Made by a program: the position numbers and the translations under genes
In this document: one piece after another, positions 5,214 to 6,794 of the stretch
How positions within the stretch are numbered: position 1 is the stretch's first letter
How the letters are laid out: the number at the start of each line of letters is the position of its first letter
Notes under the pieces: model-generated
The model's database searches: none
Told to the model about the DNA's origin: nothing
The model's input: only the letters and a program-made list of their open reading frames with translations
Assembly: GCA_947176355.1 (NCBI GenBank)
Contig: CAMWQY010000143.1
Coordinates: forward strand, 1-6,794
Source: an uncultured Porphyromonadaceae bacterium
GTDB taxonomy: Bacteria; Bacteroidota; Bacteroidia; Bacteroidales; Muribaculaceae
Length of the DNA stretch: 6,794 nt
Reading direction: 5' to 3'

Positions 5214-5630
5214 TTATCTATTTATTTTTTCTCTAAGAATTGTAGATGAAATTCCATCTGTATGACTGAGATACTCAACCTTACATCCAACGTTTGCAAA
5301 TTGTTTTTCATATTCTATCCAGGCGTCAGTCCCTTTCCAGTCAGATCCAACAAAAACAACATCTACGTTATAATCCAGAACTGGCTTAATTTTATCCATA
5401 TCCGTTTGGTCTACAACCTGATCAACATATTTTATAGCTTCTACTATAGCCTTGCGATCTTCTTGATTAATAATAGGATATTTATTCTTACGACTATAAC
5501 ATAAGGCATCTGTAGTAACACCGACAATTAAACATTCACATAAATCCTTTGCTCTTCGCAATATATTCAGATGTCCAATATGAAACATATCGAATACACC
5601 AGTTGTATAGCCTATTTTATATTTCTTCAT
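5214..5630 (-). CDS. Glycerol-3-phosphate-cytidylyltransferase-like (TagD-type) nucleotidyltransferase
   Basis: This 138-residue protein has the size and motifs of the small cytidylyltransferases (TagD, Gct), which join CTP with an alcohol phosphate to give a CDP-alcohol. The opening MKKYKIGYTTGVFDMFHIGH contains the GxFDxxHxGH nucleotide-binding signature (residues 11-20). The late motif TDGISSTILREKI stands for the family's RTxGISTT loop, with the Arg replaced by His just before it (SHTDGISS). NKYPIINQEDRKAIVEAIKY is the usual middle section. An ATG at 5642 would add four residues, but the ATG at 5630 matches the common MKKYKIGYTTG start. The gene overlaps the end of the HD-domain gene by 14 bases, so the two are probably translated together, and LicD follows 90 bp downstream. 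Glycerol 3-phosphate is the best guess for the substrate; other alcohol phosphates, or adenylylation, cannot be excluded. Confidence 0.88.
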   Translation of the reverse strand: MKKYKIGYTTGVFDMFHIGHLNILRRAKDLCECLIVGVTTDALCYSRKNKYPIINQEDRKAIVEAIKYVDQVVDQTDMDKIKPVLDYNVDVVFVGSDWKGTDAWIEYEKQFANVGCKVEYLSHTDGISSTILREKINR

Positions 5631-6693
5631 CGGGATGAACATTAAGAATATCTGAGTTGATCAATTCAGATATTCTGTTTTTTATAAATTCAATATAATC
5701 TTCTTTAGAATTATTATCAATTCTTGTGTAAATATAAGAGAAGGGTGCCTTACTGCCCCTTGCACTAATACCATCATGAGATAGGTTACAAAGTGGAATC
5801 GGTGCTTGTTCTCTTATTTTAATCATGATTTGCTTAGGATCTAATTCAGAATACTTGACATTTTGAGGCAGTACCAATAAGTCTTTATCAGAAAGTTCAA
5901 ATTTATGTTTTAATTCTTGTCTAATACCATTTCCAAGCCATTCCAAAATCGCATTCTTCTGTGCTTTTTCTAAGCTAGATAAAAGATCTCCAAACAAGAA
6001 GTAAAACTCTGCTTTAGTTTTCCATAAAGGACTTAAGCAATATTTTCTACTAAACCATTGATTTACATAATAATCGTCTTGGATATACTTCATCATTACA
6101 ATAAAATCATCATCCATAGGATGGCATATCTTATAGTGAGAAGCACTACATTCAACTGTGGTATACATAGAATTTACATCGCAAGTCTTACCCAGTGCTT
6201 CGTCTCTTCTGTTTTTATCTTCGCTGACATTTCCATACCAATGAAACTCAGATGCTGATTTCATTGATTCTATAAGTATTTTTTGCTCATATACACTCTT
6301 ATGATGAGAGAAAATATAGAGATTCTGGAAACTTTTAACATTGAGCACCGATTCAATTTCATTTAACGCTTTAGAAGAGTAACAAACTTCATATAAGCCA
6401 TCTTCACCCTTTTCAATCAAAGTATTATCAATTAATCTCTGAACATTTATCGTAGATGTATTATAACCTGCAGCCCAAACATCTCTCAAAGTATAATCCA
6501 ATCTGTCTGCATCAATTATATCCCCATGAATTAGCTGGATCATAGCATTTTCAAAACTATGCTCAGAGTCCGTCAAGAAATGACAACCAATTATCATTCT
6601 TACCACTAACTCAACATTTCCACCATTTTTTCTAATAGCTTCACCAAAAACATTAGCTGCTAATATAGCACTCATCTTTTCATGCGGTTTCAT
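5617..6693 (-). CDS. HD-domain phosphohydrolase, SAMHD1/COG1078-like, 5' part missing or frameshifted
   Basis: From ATG 6693 the frame encodes 358 residues, and it stays open up to 6750. Early on, KPHEKMSAILAANVFG (2-17) and VVRMIIGC (30-37) precede IHGDIIDADRLDYTLRD (55-71). The DADRLDY block is the third metal/substrate motif of SAMHD1-like HD hydrolases, which act on phosphorylated nucleotides. IFSHHKSVYEQKIL (127-140) is another family block. The upstream part of the fold, with the R..H..HD metal ligands, is not in this frame. It would have to come from further right, through the open frame at 6714-6794, which is one frame off. So the visible gene is either the body of a broken hydrolase or a 5'-truncated one. 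Family is recognised from motifs; substrate and role in a glycan locus are unknown. The gene overlaps the downstream cytidylyltransferase by 14 bases and is strongly AT-rich. Confidence 0.7.
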   Translation of the reverse strand: MKPHEKMSAILAANVFGEAIRKNGGNVELVVRMIIGCHFLTDSEHSFENAMIQLIHGDIIDADRLDYTLRDVWAAGYNTSTINVQRLIDNTLIEKGEDGLYEVCYSSKALNEIESVLNVKSFQNLYIFSHHKSVYEQKILIESMKSASEFHWYGNVSEDKNRRDEALGKTCDVNSMYTTVECSASHYKICHPMDDDFIVMMKYIQDDYYVNQWFSRKYCLSPLWKTKAEFYFLFGDLLSSLEKAQKNAILEWLGNGIRQELKHKFELSDKDLLVLPQNVKYSELDPKQIMIKIREQAPIPLCNLSHDGISARGSKAPFSYIYTRIDNNSKEDYIEFIKNRISELINSDILNVHPDEEI

Positions 6694-6713
6694 GTCTGAT
6701 GCATGAGCAATAT

Positions 6714-6794
6714 CTATTTTAAAAGTGTCATTGTTAAATACAATAGTTCGTTAAAATTTTGAATTAAAAATTTATGCTGTAGAACATATTCATA
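6714..6794 (-). pseudogene. Open frame entering from the right edge, likely upstream piece of the HD-domain gene
   Basis: The frame starting at 6794 is open for 26 codons and reads YEYVLQHKFLIQNFNELL and on to TAG at 6716-6714. The HD-gene frame is closed by TAA at 6753-6751 and open from 6750, so the two frames overlap over 6714-6750. A single extra base in this overlap would join them, for example QNFNE to IVFNNDTFKIDIAHAS, giving a smooth hydrophilic protein leading into the HD-gene body. I read this as one gene broken by a 1-base deletion, or an intact gene with a sequencing error; translational frameshifting is a less likely option. Confidence 0.5.

Noticed and set aside
1..6794. Mpi-type invertible promoter, CRISPR array, tRNA or riboswitch
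   Set aside because: Reading the spacers showed no paired inverted repeats around a promoter, no regular spaced repeats, no cloverleaf, and no recognisable aptamer.

Overview
The window looks like part of a surface (capsular or O-type) polysaccharide locus from a Bacteroidales bacterium (Bacteroides, Phocaeicola, Prevotella or a relative). The pointers are the gene set, an IS66-type remnant whose leader carries a Bacteroides-like TAnnTTTG -7 box, mostly weak ribosome binding sites, and AT-rich upstream genes next to less AT-rich downstream genes. This placement is by recognition of sequence style and families; no search was run. Every gene I can support is on the minus strand, so transcription runs from the right edge to the left edge.

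In transcription order: (1) 6794-5617, an HD-domain (SAMHD1/COG1078-like) phosphohydrolase whose N-terminal part leaves the window and whose reading frame is broken between 6714 and 6750. (2) 5630-5214, a small glycerol-3-phosphate-cytidylyltransferase-like nucleotidyltransferase, overlapping the HD gene by 14 bp. (3) 5123-4236, a LicD-family phosphotransferase. (4) 4131-3298, a GT2 glycosyltransferase. (5) 3239-2308, mobile-element debris: an internally deleted IS66-family copy (2308-3163) with both inverted ends still recognisable, next to one end of a second IS66-like element (about 3164-3239). (6) 2187-946, a DegT/DnrJ/EryC1/StrS sugar aminotransferase. (7) 949-359, a PglC/WcfS-type phosphoglycosyl transferase, apparently starting at TTG in a 4-base overlap with the aminotransferase stop. 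(8) 257-1, the membrane N-terminus of a CapD/PglF-type nucleotide-sugar 4,6-dehydratase, cut by the left edge.

How the genes may work together (inference from families): the dehydratase and aminotransferase would make a UDP-4-amino-4,6-dideoxy-HexNAc sugar. The phosphoglycosyl transferase would load it on undecaprenyl phosphate as the first sugar of the repeat unit, and the GT2 enzyme would extend the chain. The cytidylyltransferase could make a CDP-activated alcohol such as CDP-glycerol, and LicD could transfer the phospho-alcohol onto the glycan. The HD protein has no obvious place in this scheme.

The most interesting points are the HD/cytidylyltransferase/LicD cassette, the frame break with a slippery-type heptamer at the start of the HD gene, the AT-rich palindromic insert at the deletion junction inside the IS66 remnant, and the inverted CACAAC-type repeats on either side of the aminotransferase/transferase pair. 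I saw no tRNA, rRNA, CRISPR array or convincing riboswitch.
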